Below, one piece after another: positions 50,201-64,000 of a stretch of DNA of 64,000 nt (within the stretch, counting starts at the first letter, position 1; each line of letters begins with the position of its first letter). Position numbers and translations under genes: made by a program. A model generated the notes under the pieces. That model had not been told where the DNA came from, ran no database searches, and worked only from the letters and a program-made list of their open reading frames with translations. Source of the stretch: Nematostella vectensis (lineage: Eukaryota; Cnidaria; Anthozoa; Actiniaria; Edwardsiidae); the NCBI RefSeq assembly GCF_932526225.1, contig NC_064042.1, forward strand, positions 6,503,540-6,567,539, written 5' to 3'.

Positions 50201-51189
50201 TTTATTTTTTTACATTTGAGAATGTAGAAAGACTGCGTATGAAGAGGCGTGCAGGCGCAGCACCCCGTCCCCTCCCCCCACAAGTCTTACCTAGCGCAGC
50301 CTGTCTCCTGTCTTTTTCGTGTCAGATGTGTGACATTTTTACACTTGCGTAGCGTAATGAACCGTCTACTCACCTACGTACAGGATTTAAAGTACATTTT
50401 AAACATTTGAATATGTTTCTTAGAATATGCAGCCCTTATTTTTGTTTAAGTGCGGTACTTCCATGTCCAGCCCTAAGGCATTCCGTGTTTTTCGCCAAGC
50501 CTCATATCATATCAACAGCCAAATCGATAGATGTCCTGTATATGGTAGGAGGCTAGGAATAGTTTAGATATTCCCCTTTTTGTTTACCATGACCGCTAGA
50601 ACAACTGATCGCTACAGTTCTATTTTGGCAGAAATCCGACGACAAAGACAAGACACGGCTGGTCACTGCCAATAACTCCCCGGTTAACAGCGACGAGACC
50701 CCTCCACCACGGCAAGGCGAGTACGCTGAGGTAACCGTGGTCTTCAAAGAACCGAGGTACTTCGACGAGATCGGAGAGACTGACACAGACACAGACACAA
50801 GCAAGATTCCCATCTACGCTGTACCTAACAAATCAGATGCAAGGGGGCAACGACACCCCTTCCACCGTGGGCGTGACCCGGAAGGGGTTGAAGGGTTCCT
50901 TGGCCTTCCGCATTCTCATGGTCGTCCAACCGTGGTGCCTGGGCCAAGTGGCCTACCCCCGGAGGTTCCTGGGATTGTCGCCCATAGCAACGCGGCTGAC
51001 CAGTACGTTCGTGACTTCAACGACGAGACCGTGTACACGTTGAGTACCTCCGACGACCCGAGGTCAATCAAACGCTCCCAAAGTTTGAATCGGAAGGTTC
51101 ACTTCGAGTTGGAAGGAAGAGACGTCGAGTTCACCCAAGTTCACAAGACTGCTTCACTGAAGAGGGACTACAAAGTCGGAACCCTCTAA
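26210..51189 (+). CDS. Receptor gene B: signal peptide, 7 Ig-like, EGF, SEA, EGF, TM, long tail
   Basis: Reconstructed from splice sites and phase: 26,210-26,282; 27,442-27,795; 29,635-29,748; 30,254-30,412; 31,814-32,068; 35,593-35,850; 36,492-36,749; 37,103-37,348; 37,526-37,789; 44,560-44,706; 45,297-45,415; 45,752-45,810; 46,201-46,355; 47,735-47,845; 48,284-48,400; 48,695-48,719; 49,072-49,402; 50,632-51,189. The total is 3,603 nt, 1200 aa and a stop. Approximate layout: signal peptide 1-24; Ig1 25-142; Ig2 143-233 (split by an intron); Ig3-Ig7 to 660; EGF to 709; SEA to 820; EGF to 857; TM within 860-896; tail 897-1200 with STKxRD-type repeats, acidic and proline-rich stretches and tyrosines (YAEV, YFDEI). 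Likely a cell-surface adhesion or recognition receptor; ligand and pathway unknown. AATAAA at 51,393. Confidence 0.85.
28178..28519. repeat. Element with imperfect 24-bp inverted ends in a gene B intron
   Basis: CTAGTGCGACAGTGCTGAA at the left end pairs with TTCAGCACTGCCGCCTAG at the right. Non-coding and MITE-like. Confidence 0.5.
30485..31122. mobile_element. 638-bp TTAA-flanked MITE
   Basis: Flanked on both sides by TTAA, with inverted termini GGTAATTCCCTTGAA and complement. Lies in the intron between Ig2 and Ig3 of gene B. The core contains two copies of a GGGGGTAMCGACYTCGTTTT-type segment and no reading frame for a transposase. The TTAA target fits a piggyBac or Kolobok source. Confidence 0.8.
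32571..35064 (-). mobile_element. hAT transposon, decayed, in the intron between Ig3 and Ig4
   Basis: Inverted termini TAGGCTCTTACCGAAAGTGC bound 2,494 bp; flanking CTACAGCG and CCACAGTC may be a worn 8-bp duplication. The minus strand encodes a transposase in three pieces: a BED-type zinc finger and N-terminal half (about 34,800-33,725; CLACREIVSSKKSILTTHLASKKH region), a middle part (33,649-33,330) and the C-terminal dimerisation domain (33,300-32,851; KKVLLVQPSSAAAERVFSVL). Frame breaks separate the pieces, so it is not functional. At the right end AAAAAGTGCTCGCGAAGCC is repeated four times. Confidence 0.88.
37790..41255 (+). repeat. 16-bp G-rich minisatellite, array 2, with higher-order repeat
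   Basis: More than 200 copies of the unit seen at 1-1,688, starting directly at the splice donor of the last Ig exon (GTAAGCAGGGA, itself unit-like). The first part has a higher-order period of about 626 bp: the segment beginning at 37,798 recurs from 38,424 with nearly the same variant order. The right end (GAGAATTATCTAGGGATGGGCTCAG then GGCATGCATACCC) matches the right end of array 1. Confidence 0.98.
41279..44489 (-). mobile_element. Kolobok-like DNA transposon, apparently intact
   Basis: A 3,211-bp element with inverted termini GGCGGGGGTCTACCTGAA, flanked by TTAA at 41,275-41,278 and 44,490-44,493. The paralogous segment of gene A has a single TTAA (1,699-1,702) at the same point, which fixes both ends and the target duplication. 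It carries a two-exon transposase gene on the minus strand. The TTAA target and the transposase family fit Kolobok; piggyBac is less likely from the protein. Confidence 0.92.
41888..44078 (-). CDS. Kolobok-type (Mutator-like domain) transposase
   Basis: Two exons, 44,078-43,682 (132 codons, donor GAAGAAG|GTGAGT) and 43,449-41,888, joined in phase 1, give 652 aa with no internal stop. The N-terminal region is basic then acidic and low-complexity. Around the junction lies a Cys-rich patch (CEEG...VKCSSCH, possibly a zinc ribbon). The catalytic core shows VSFDGTWAKRG, then ICDGDSKSH, and further on NPNECINSLVWARCP, plausible D, D and E residues of the RNase H-like fold. The C-terminus is basic. 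Family assignment is from motif recognition. Confidence 0.85.
44490..46515 (+). other. Segmental duplicate of 1,699-3,705 (EGF-SEA cassette)
   Basis: Aligns base for base with the gene A region over about 2.0 kb with only scattered substitutions and small indels (about 97-99% by eye), introns and MITE included. All four exons have the same lengths (147, 119, 59, 155). Left of TTAA the homology continues into the 16-bp array; on the right it ends in the first unit of the 89-bp array. Confidence 0.95.
44718..44876. mobile_element. MITE, second copy of the 1,927-2,087 element
   Basis: Same position, termini and TTCGC flanks as in gene A; it differs mainly in homopolymer lengths. Confidence 0.75.
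46480..47215 (+). repeat. 89-bp minisatellite derived from the SEA exon 3' edge
   Basis: Eight copies, period 89 bp or about 79 bp in shortened units. Each contains CACTACAGTTGGCTAGCGCA...GATTGCGTGACA, clearly related to the end of the last SEA exon and the start of its intron (CACTACAGGCGGCTAGCGCAG|GTAC...ATTGCGTGACGA). The donor GT is lost in the copies. Gene A has only a partial single unit at about 3,680-3,705. Confidence 0.9.
47330..47734 (+). repeat. Duplicated acceptor edge of the second EGF exon
   Basis: Copies of the exon start (TGGACCCTTGTAACTCCTTC...CTGTCTGCATGA) occur at 47,371 and 47,573 before the true exon start at 47,735, embedded in TTGCGTGACACTA-type repeats. The first copy retains an AACAG acceptor and reads VDPCNSFPCLHDTTCFVE then a stop; the second has lost the AG. 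They are pseudo-exons. Confidence 0.85.
48368..48600 (+). repeat. 77-bp triplication of the TM exon end and donor
   Basis: The end of the TM exon (GCATGAGCCGCAAGGCTAAG...CAACAG|GTACTACTC) is repeated with an exact 77-bp period. Donor at 48,401, a second intact donor at 48,478, and a third copy at 48,555 changed to ATAC. Reading on past the first donor meets a stop, so a change in product is unlikely except by truncation. Confidence 0.92.
49404..50165 (+). repeat. 131-136-bp minisatellite derived from the tail exon edge
   Basis: Six units. Each carries a pyrimidine-rich acceptor (CCCCTCCCACAG or CCCTCCCATACAG), then GGTACTCCTCCGTGGCAG, then GTGCGGG, and later a second related block ending TGTCCGTACCAG, matching the real exon end at 49,402 (CGTCCGTACCAG|GTGTGCG). 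The 18-nt segments at 49,462, 49,593, 49,724, 49,994 and 50,128 are whole codons in phase 0; the one at 49,858 is 20 nt. Confidence 0.9.
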
Positions 51190-51392
51190 AAGCCTCTAGA
51201 AGACCCAGCGCCGGTACGTCCTGAAGTACAAGCACGGAAAACTTCATCGTGAAATTTAAAAGTACAATTTAGTTTATAATGCACAGTAATCAGGCCATCC
51301 TTTCTGAATTGTTTACAGAATATAATAATTTGAAACTCTGGTCAAAGTTACGAGTTTGGTTAAATTGTTAAAGAAAAAGATTTAGACTTTAG

Positions 51393-51398
51393 AATAAA
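51393..51398 (+). promoter_or_regulatory. AATAAA poly(A) signal of receptor gene B
   Basis: AATAAA lies 204 bp after the stop codon of gene B in AT-rich 3' UTR-like sequence. Confidence 0.6.
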
Positions 51399-51643
51399 CT
51401 TGAGACTTACAGTATATACTAGGAGGTGTTTTTACATGTATATTAGAGAACCGCACCAGCTTTCGAAAGATTGTGTAATTCGATTTGTATGAGGCACATT
51501 CATTTTTTCTACTAACCTTGAAAAGGTGTAAACTATGAACAAGCACATATTACATATATAAAGGTCTCATATATAAAGGTCTACACGCACCGGAAGCCAG
51601 AGATAACTCCAAACGTTATTAGGCATTCATTAGACCAGGACTC

Positions 51644-51875
51644 AATGTTAATGACTCGTCCTCAGTCGTAACGCAAGTTTTCGGAGGGGAGGATCGCAAA
51701 GCCTCAAGGGAGATTTCGAAGGCGCGCAAAGCCTAAAGGGAAGGGAGCAAAGGACGTCTCTTCCCTTTCTCTTTTCTCTTCCCTCGATGCCCTGCGCGCC
51801 TCTTTAACCCTTCCCTTGGGGCTTTGCGACGTCTCCGAAAACCATGTGAGACGACTGGGGACGAGTCAGATGTTA
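51644..51875. repeat. Inverted-repeat element after gene B
   Basis: Arms of about 65-70 bp (left: ATGACTCGTCCTCAGTCGT then TTTTCGGAGG and CGCAAAGCC; right arm complementary) bound a short AAGGGAAGG/CCTTCCCTT core. It is a foldback or MITE with no coding sequence. The rest of 51,190-52,830 shows nothing further that can be supported. Confidence 0.8.
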
Positions 51876-52830
51876 AAGCGCCAGCAACAGTGTTTTTCCC
51901 GCCAACAATGCTTCACACGGCTGAGGTTCAGAGATCACCAAAATATACACTGTCGTCCCCTAACATTGCTGGTTTACTTAAGGTGCTGGGGCTATCCCAT
52001 GGGAATTCGTATGAGGTTGTGAAGGTTGAATTTAAATCCATCGATATTGCAACATAACTTTCTGATAAGGCCCTGTTTTAAATGACCACATAGTGATTAG
52101 GATGTATTAGTTAAAGGCATTTATTCTAGTGCAAAATAAAAGAATCACATGCAAAAATCTGGTTCCTGTCTCTTGCAAGTATTGCTAGATGTTGATACCC
52201 AGTCCTTATTAATCTTTTGTCACACCCCCCATATCCTCTGCTTTTCGTTGCTTATTCCTTTCTCAAGAGGTTTTCCAAGAGGTCAAATGCCCCAAAAGGT
52301 GGAGAATTCAATAAATGATCACATAAAAAAAAAACATAATAGTATACATATCATTGTATAGATTCTCATAACCGGATATCTGGAATTTAGCCCAAGTCTC
52401 AGGAGTTATACCATACTCCTGTCTTATACCCCTCTTCCTTACACCAAATCACAAAGTAGAATATTTACTAGGGTCATATCAGTGAAATATTTGCTTCCAC
52501 CTTTCACCTGTTCCTTTAAGATATCCCCCCCCCCCCCTTGACGGATTATCTCTTTGCCACAATTAACTAGCCTGTGTGCAAACCGCAAATTATTTCTGGA
52601 TGCATCGCAGGCTAAAATTACATATCAGACCATAAACACATTGCTTCTTTTAAGATTTTATTTCTCTCTACTTATTAATTTGTTAAAAAATCACACAGCC
52701 TACATTATTGTCATCCTGCTATATCATTTTCCTTTAAATTGTCTTTTGTGGGAGGAAATTCAGTGAACTATTTAATTATACATTCATTATTGTTTTAAAC
52801 TTAAATTATCCAGCATATCCAGCCATAGCA

Positions 52831-53334
52831 CTACTTTTCCCGTGCAGCAAATGCAGAATTATAAACACCAGCCAAGACAGTGCCTCCGACCAGGCCAATG
52901 ACAGCACCGGAGGACAGGCTTCCACCCATAGCCATTGCACCAGCTGCGCCACCCAGAGTACCAAGGAACGCGAGCCTGTCAGTACGCACTTGGTTGCGGT
53001 TATACCTCAAGCGGTAGCAGCGATCATATAAACCATCTTCATCTATACCACCCCCTACCACCCTAGCATATGTCATGGCTGGTCCAGCTGCTGCACCGAG
53101 AACTGCGCCATACTTTCCATAGTTAACAGCTGTATCTATTATGGCTTGTAAGTTTCTTGGTCCCCTGATTCCTCGCACTGCTGGACCAACCGCTACCATG
53201 CCAAGTAATGCAAACGCCTGGATGGTCTTGAAGGTGACATGTGTAGTGAGCTCGGTGCAGGGATATTTGATCACTCTCATCTCTTCATCCTCCAGGGTTT
53301 GCCCTAGCATGTTTCGTGTCCACTGGAACTTCAT
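52831..53334 (-). CDS. Small glycine-rich membrane protein, unknown function
   Basis: An uninterrupted 167-codon frame from ATG at 53,334 to TAG at 52,831. Residues about 35-55, 75-90 and 123-160 are hydrophobic and rich in Gly/Ala (GAVLGAAAGPAM, FLGTLGGAAGAMAMGGSLSSGAVIGLVGGTVLAGVY), a glycine-zipper pattern as in Tim17/Tim22-type or small mitochondrial inner-membrane proteins, with a charged loop (DGLYDRCYRLRYNRNQVRTDR) between. It may belong to the DUF1757-type family; I am unsure. A minus-strand AATAAA lies at 52,662-52,657. It is divergent from RNASEH2B (832 bp between starts). Confidence 0.8.
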   Translation of the reverse strand: MKFQWTRNMLGQTLEDEEMRVIKYPCTELTTHVTFKTIQAFALLGMVAVGPAVRGIRGPRNLQAIIDTAVNYGKYGAVLGAAAGPAMTYARVVGGGIDEDGLYDRCYRLRYNRNQVRTDRLAFLGTLGGAAGAMAMGGSLSSGAVIGLVGGTVLAGVYNSAFAAREK

Positions 53335-54166
53335 TCTGTATTTTAAGGGTGCAAATGTGGAATTGTAAATACTCTACTTATAACTTGAATCAGCTCCAGC
53401 CTAAAAAGGTCTTGAACAAGTTTCTCTTAAAGGAAGCAAATTTTGCTTTAAAGCTTGGTTTTGTGATTCATGGCCTTGATAATGTCAATTCTTAGGGGGA
53501 GAGGGGCTTTGTAAAAACACCCCTGAAAAACACCCTTGAAAGGGGACCTCCAACAATACCTGAAATGAATAAAATACTAATCTATAAGTTACTCAGTTTG
53601 CAATGAAAGCAAATCACTTTTCATCTTTTGATGCTTGTTGTGTTGTGTGATTAGTTTGTTTTGTGTAGTAATAAGACCTAACGCTTCATATTTTCATAAG
53701 TTCTATACCTCATACTCTCCGTGCATTACCTGTTATAATACAGACGATCCTGCTTTATTCCGATCTCGTAGCAAATATCGTAGCTCTAAGGATAAAAAGA
53801 GTTTTTCAAGCAAACAAGAACAGACCTCAAGCGAGCGGAGAGATTTGTGAAGTGTCGCACGTGCACTGAATCACGGGTAAAATGACAAGGCAGTCCATGT
53901 TTGCAAAAAGAAGAAAAAAGAAAAACAGCACCGAACTTTGAGTGTAGTCATTCGTGCTGTATTTTTTTTTTATATTTCTTTCCCCTCATAACCTGCCCTC
54001 AGAAACTTAATTTAATAAAAAGAAGTTGTAGGAGTTTGCCTAACCAGACGTTTGGGTTGCCTGTGTTAAATTGAGCCTGCTTTGGCCAGCTGCCTTACCC
54101 ATAAGTATTTCGCGCGAATTTTGTAAGGTCTTCTCATTGCGGTTTTGTAAAATTACTAAATCAAAA
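53335..54166. promoter_or_regulatory. Divergent intergenic region, 52.8-kb gene / RNASEH2B
   Basis: Holds 5' UTRs and presumably promoters of both genes. No gene of its own is seen. Confidence 0.4.
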
Positions 54167-57100
54167 ATGCCTAAAGCAAGGGCTTCGAAGTCTGCAAAGG
54201 CAAACAAACCAAACAAGGATGTAAACCAATGGATGATGCTAGCCCCAGGTGAGAACTTTGTTTGCAATGTGCGTTATTTGTTTTTTTTTTATCGAAGTGC
54301 AAGTCCCGACCACACAGTTTGAACTGGTTATTCTTCAAGTTTAGTTAGGAAAGTATCTGGATCCTTCTATAAAAAAATATTGTCCTCAATCACACGATAC
54401 CAAGAAAAACTAGCATTAATCTGCAATGTATCTCTCCCCTCTCTTTTAGTGCAAGAAACTTGATTTACTCCATTTGCACGGGCGGGAAGGAGGGGGGGGG
54501 GGGGGGGGGGGGGTGGACATTATACAAGATTTTGACCAGACTTGATTTGTATAACAGATGATGCTCTCAGCTCCACACCAGAAAGTGAATCACCTCCTTT
54601 ATTTGCCAAGATACCTCATCCAAGAACAGGTAAGCAGTCTGGACTCTAATACAAATCTCAATTCATTGCCTGAGGAGAGCAATGTTTATGAAATCTGTAC
54701 TTTTCAGGGAAAGGGGTCCAGCTTCTTTTCTCCTCTGATGAAAAAAGTGTGTGTGAAGTGGCGAAATTCAAAGATGAGCCCAGGTCGTGGTTTATAGATG
54801 ACACTGTTCATGAAGGTACATTACTTTTTACATGTTGAAGCCGCATTGCCACCAGTTTACTTCCAGAGAGAATCCGTGCTATTGAAAAGGCCATCTGCTC
54901 TAAATTATCAATCACATCCTCAAATAAACTTCCAATAGACAAACTGCTTTTTCACAATTTTGAAATATTTTTTTTTGTGTTTTCATTTTAAAATAATTGG
55001 AGATTGTTACAGTACGTAATCAGCCCGAAGTAAACTGGTGACAATATGACTTGAAGTATATAATGATGCATTTAGTATGTGTTCAATAGCTGGGTTGATA
55101 TTCTTGGCAATATCCTTGACGATGCTAAATTTAGTTTGTTTGTGTTTTAGATGGGAGCATGGTTATTGCAACTCCTATAGATTCTGTGTTTCTTTGCCTG
55201 CCATATCTTGAAAAATGCTCATCGCAGGTACAGTAAAGTTAGTAATAATGTTTTGTAAGAATTACATTAACTGTTGTTCAGTAGTAATTATTTAGTTGAA
55301 ATTTATCGACCAAAGTCCAGTACTACTGTATGGAAATTGAATTGAATGAATCAAATTGATGTCATTTGATGTCAATCAAAAAACATAAATTACAGTATTT
55401 AATAATGCACATGTAACTGCAAACAGTGGTTTCAAAATAAATGAATTGAGAATGAGTACATTAAAAAAACCTTCAATAGATTTTAAAACCTTTTTTTTCA
55501 GTTTAGAACTTTAGACCAGATTTTGATTGACAGCAAATTCCCCTCAGTGGGTAAACTGACGAACTGCATCACTCATGAGAGCTTGACAAGTGTATGTGAC
55601 TGTAAGGGGGATGATGATCTACATGTCTACAGAATTAATGAAGATAAAACTATGGCATGGTTAAAGACCAAGGTGGGTGCATTGATAAGAAGTGCATTTC
55701 TAAAGTCATTCATCGATACATGACATTTAATAATGGTGAATCATTTGTGGAGGGGAGGGGGGTGTTATGGCAGTGGCTGATCCAGGGTTTGGTATCAGGG
55801 GGGGGGATGGTTACCCCCTTTTGATGAGAATTTAAGAAGGAATGTAATGAAGGTCAAGTTTACAGACTATCCTTAGGCTGTTATCACCTGCTGTGATCCA
55901 ACGGACTGGTATTAAGCAAGGCCAGGTAATAGTGTTCTGGAGGTTAATGCACAGGCTTCCCACACCCGTCAGTGAAGGATTTCCAAGGCATAAGAATTCA
56001 CACAACTTAACATCAATTATATATCCATGCTCTTCTTTATGAAATAAACTTAGTTGGGATGTATATGTTCGTCTGTGGGGGTTTATCTTCCCAAGAAGCT
56101 CAATTTCACCAGTTTAGAGCGATATAACTTTGTTTTGTATTTTGTGTCTACTTAGTATGTTAATGACACTAGGCTGGGAACTTAATTCTTACTACCTTAG
56201 CTTCAGCGCGATTTTCTGCTGTGTTTTATCCACTATGGGATTAAATTTGGCATAGGTCTATGTAATCAGAGCACTGAATTTGGTTATTGTATTTACTTGT
56301 TTTGTTGCTGCAATAAGTGTTTAAATAAAGCCCATTCATTCATCATTTTATCAAGTCCATTCTTCTTTCAGGTGGAATGTGTTGCTGATTACTTAGCGAC
56401 ATCAGATATCAATGTCAGTAAAGGATCTCAAAGTGCTACATTTGTACGCAGTAGAAAGCACTCAGATGTGACTAGAGGTACACATTATTTAAATCTTGTA
56501 GTTTAAAGACATCAAGGAGAGCTGGACTTATTCTATTTTATATGCTCCTTTTCAATATTCCTCACAGTACTGCATTTCCTCCCATCTGCAAGTTTTAACA
56601 TTGTGCTTTTTTCTTCATAGATGATCACCTACGTTACTCGTCTGGTATGATTTGTGATTACTTGAGTCTTTCTTGGGAAGAGAAGCTGAAAAAAGCCTTG
56701 AAGTATGTTGCCATACGAATGCATTTTTTTAATCGTGAAGCAATAAACTTGTGACAGATTACATGAAAACCAAGGATAAGTCATTTGCAGTCAATTGTGT
56801 ATGATGTCGTCACTCTTAAATACATGACAAAAAAGAAAACAAATTATTCTGCATACTGGAGATAGACTTGTGGTTTTTCTGTTATGATGATATTTTTACT
56901 GGAATACTACTGTATACTGTAGGTTTTCTTGAGGTTTAAAATGCTTTGAAGATGGTCATTTTTTCAAAACCTGTGAAAATACAGTATAGTACTGTAGTTG
57001 TGATATAAAGGAACTAAATAATTTGAAATATCCCACATTATATTATAAGATTATAATCTGTGCTTGTTTCGTATTTTATTTTCAAAAGAAATATTTGTTT

Positions 57101-57768
57101 GAATGTTGTACACTTATTATTTTTGTATTTGCATGTCAGTTTACCAGAAAAAGACAAAGAAAAGGAAGTTTCCGATGAGGAACCCCCTAGCAAGGTACTG
57201 TACCTATACTCTGAGGAAAACAATTGAACGGTTGAATATTTTCATCAAACAAGCACACAAACATGAACTGCAGATGTTTCATTCGGTTTTAGAAGAACAG
57301 AAGGGGTGAAAGTTATTTTATTCTATTACTTCAAATAAAACTTAAATCAACTTTTTTAAGTAGCAGGCACTCAGTGGAAAATAGCTGGCTGTTCCACCAG
57401 CCGCCATGGCCTAATGAAACCCCTGTACTGTATGTATGTGGATTAGTTATTTTTAAAAGTGCTGTATGACACCTACTAAATTTACTTATATTTCTTTTTA
57501 TGCTTCCAATTTTTTATTTTTCTATTCCATTTTTCTTCAAATTATAAGGTTATCCATTGCCCTGTTTCAGCGTGTCAAGCTTGAAGAAGGCAGTGAAACA
57601 GTGGAGGACTATTCAAAAGAGTATGAAAAACTAAAGTCCAAGATTCCAGCTGGTGAGACTCCTGGAAAGATGACTGCAGGCCAGCGAGCGCTGTCTAAAG
57701 TTGACAAAACTGGTATGAAGTCAATATCAAGCTTCTTTGGAGGAGGTAAAAAGACAAGCAAAAAATAG
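54167..57768 (+). CDS. RNASEH2B: Ribonuclease H2 subunit B
   Basis: Non-catalytic subunit of the RNase H2 heterotrimer, which removes ribonucleotides from genomic DNA in the nucleus. Nine exons with matching phases: 54,167-54,248; 54,558-54,629; 54,708-54,815; 55,151-55,227; 55,502-55,672; 56,372-56,477; 56,621-56,702; 57,140-57,194; 57,571-57,768, giving 316 aa (human about 312). The N-terminal triple-barrel region includes LLFSSDEKSVCEVAKF and SWFIDDTV. The C-terminus has KMTAGQRALSKVDKTGMKSI then SFFGGGKK, the typical PCNA-interacting (PIP-like) end with paired phenylalanines. AATAAA at 57,862. G-homopolymers and dispersed sequence fill the introns. Confidence 0.96.
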
Positions 57769-57769
57769 A

Positions 57770-59580
57770 GAGAAATGGCCAATTCAGGTTTAATCCTGGG
57801 GTATGTTTTCTATTTGACTTTGATGTAGGGGAATATTCTTTGTAAATAACTGTAGGATGGAAATAAAATGGAGCTACTGCAGATTCTTTTAAGCTATTAT
57901 TATGCATCTTCGTTATGCATTCAACATGTATGGCACAGTTTTCCAAATTTTCCCTTTCTCAAATGCAATGCCAGCAATGTCTCCCCATCTTTATCACTAT
58001 AACACTTTGTAGGGTATTGAGGAGTAGGGAATCGAGAATATTTTTGGCTAGGGTTAACATCTGACAATCAAATTCCGAACATTAACATTAATTAGAAATA
58101 CTATATATGAACTTGAATTGAAATATGTAGAATATTAAAATACTATATGATTCATATTCAAAATTACACGATTAATGTTTGTGGAAGATCTTTATTAAAA
58201 AAATGATACTCAAATTTTTAATACGGAATTTACAATGAGTTGTAATTTCACGTCCATTAAAACTGGACTTCGTTAAGTTACATACTGTAGAAGTCACCCA
58301 TACTCGTCACGTGACCTTGTAGCCAATCATTGCCTACTTTGCCAAGCTGCGTCAGACTCATATAAAAAATCGATTTCTGAAATCATGCAGGTATCTACTG
58401 AAATCATGCAGTGATCGAAGCCACAATTTTATTGACCAATCAAGCGTTATCATGCAAAAACTCGCATGTATGTCTTATTGATCTAATGTCACTTGCAAAT
58501 TCTAGATTTGGGAATGATTGTTTCCGCTTCAAACACGATGTGTATAGTTTTTATCTACAACAGTATTTCGCCTAGTTGTTACTTTGTGAGCAAAAGCTCA
58601 GAGACTTTGCATCCTAGTAACAGGGAATTGATCAACGACGACGGCATCAGGGACGGCAATGATGTCAGAAAAAATGGAAATTTCAAATAGCCAGACGTGA
58701 AACGCGCTCAGATACATCCCAACCGCTTTCCCTCTGACCTCGATGGGAAAAATCTTCTTGCAAGGACGAGTATGGACTCGCTGTAGCGAAACTATCTTTG
58801 TGGAAATCAAGTTTGAGTTTATCTTTGCGTATTTGGGACTAAAAGTTGAGAATTGATCGCTAAGCATGGACGAATATTTTGGATCACGTTCTCCATGACG
58901 CCGTTGTCACCGTTGCTTGAATGTTCTTATATGGTGTGTTGCTGGAAGGCGTGTACTTTGTATATCCTGTCTATACACTACGATCTGTTCTATTTGTCTC
59001 CTTAACTGTACATATGTAGAGCGCTGTTAGGTGTCACTGAGATGCGCTTGTTGTGGTGGCGCCGCTGGAGTAGGTTGTGAGATGGCTCCGGTTAGGTGCG
59101 TATCTTCTGAAAAATCAATTTCAATCGTGAATTTGAACATCGTGCATTTTTAAACAGCTTCTTGTTTTAAAAGTTATCATTATCACATAAGGAAACGGAG
59201 CTCGTGATATTCTGTTGCGCATTTTTTACTGAACAGGAGCAGCTTAATGAGGGACAATTTTCATGAAAGGGCTAATGGAGTGCAAATCCCTAAAAAAATA
59301 TATAGGCCAGACATTGCACTCACGTGATTTTGGTTTCACATCAGGCGTCATGTGTTGATCACGTGCTATCTCTCCTCTGCTGGTGCCGCATCTTCAAGCG
59401 ATGTCTGCTAAAGAAACATTAAACTGAAAGTATGCATAATATATCCCCATGATATCCCCAAAAGGCTAAAAAAGCGTAGATTATTTCACCCAGGGAACCC
59501 CCTTACATTGACTTCCGCCACCCTATTCCCGTTTGGTCCTCGAAATCAAAACTATTCGTTCTTCGGATAGTTTCACTTCT
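57770..59580. other. Intergenic region between two convergent genes
   Basis: Contains the RNASEH2B poly(A) signal at 57,862 and a short direct repeat (TACTGAAATCATGCAG, about 58,377-58,412). No exon could be supported. Confidence 0.55.
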
Positions 59581-59582
59581 CT

Positions 59583-64000
<4,418 letters not shown>

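Noticed and set aside
54071-54166. Upstream extension of RNASEH2B exon 1 to an earlier start
   Set aside because: The earlier start is not needed; the ATG at 54,167 opens the conserved-length protein and the upstream codons look like 5' UTR.

Overview
The window looks like nuclear DNA of an anthozoan cnidarian, most likely a sea anemone close to Nematostella. The reasons are short GT-AG introns in a moderately AT-rich background, metazoan gene families (DDX51, RNASEH2B, multi-MANSC and Ig/EGF/SEA receptors), abundant DNA transposons (a Kolobok-like TTAA element, hAT, MITEs) and very many minisatellites. The species is inferred, not read directly.

Layout. 1-6.2 kb (+): the 3' part of receptor gene A. 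It follows a 16-bp G-rich minisatellite and has EGF, SEA and FN3 domains, a TM helix and a tyrosine-rich tail. 6.2-17.7 kb: no complete gene; it holds a 2.6-kb TIR element, an orphan signal-peptide exon, a CR1-like relic, a foldback and a doubtful minus-strand exon. 17.7-18.2 kb (-): first exon of an unrecognised secreted or membrane protein, head-to-head with DDX51 (18.4-25.0 kb, +), whose introns are filled with minisatellites. 26.2-51.2 kb (+): receptor gene B, reconstructed here as 18 exons and 1200 aa: signal peptide, seven Ig-like domains, EGF, SEA, EGF, TM, tail. A decayed hAT lies in one Ig intron; a 3.4-kb 16-bp minisatellite and an apparently intact Kolobok-like transposon lie between the last Ig exon and the EGF exon. 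52.8-53.3 kb (-): small glycine-rich membrane protein. 54.2-57.8 kb (+): RNASEH2B. 59.6-64 kb (-): 3' part of a multi-MANSC type I membrane protein.

Main points. The EGF-SEA cassette of genes A and B is a near-identical duplication, and its edges fall in two different minisatellites. The Kolobok insertion is present only in the B copy, so A supplies the exact empty site (single TTAA versus TTAA-element-TTAA). Everything else in the two receptors differs: A has FN3 and a tail with ITAM-, ITIM-, YxxM- and YxN-type tyrosine motifs; B has seven Ig domains, the first two without any cysteine. Both SEA domains carry the G-S-V-I-V self-cleavage-type motif.

A recurrent pattern is that many tandem repeats are duplications of an exon edge: splice donors of the FN3, SEA, TM, tail and MANSC exons, an EGF acceptor, and the stop codon of gene A. 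Some keep the frame and could lengthen the stalk or tail, which makes this receptor pair a candidate for rapid structural diversification. An immune or allorecognition role is a hypothesis only.
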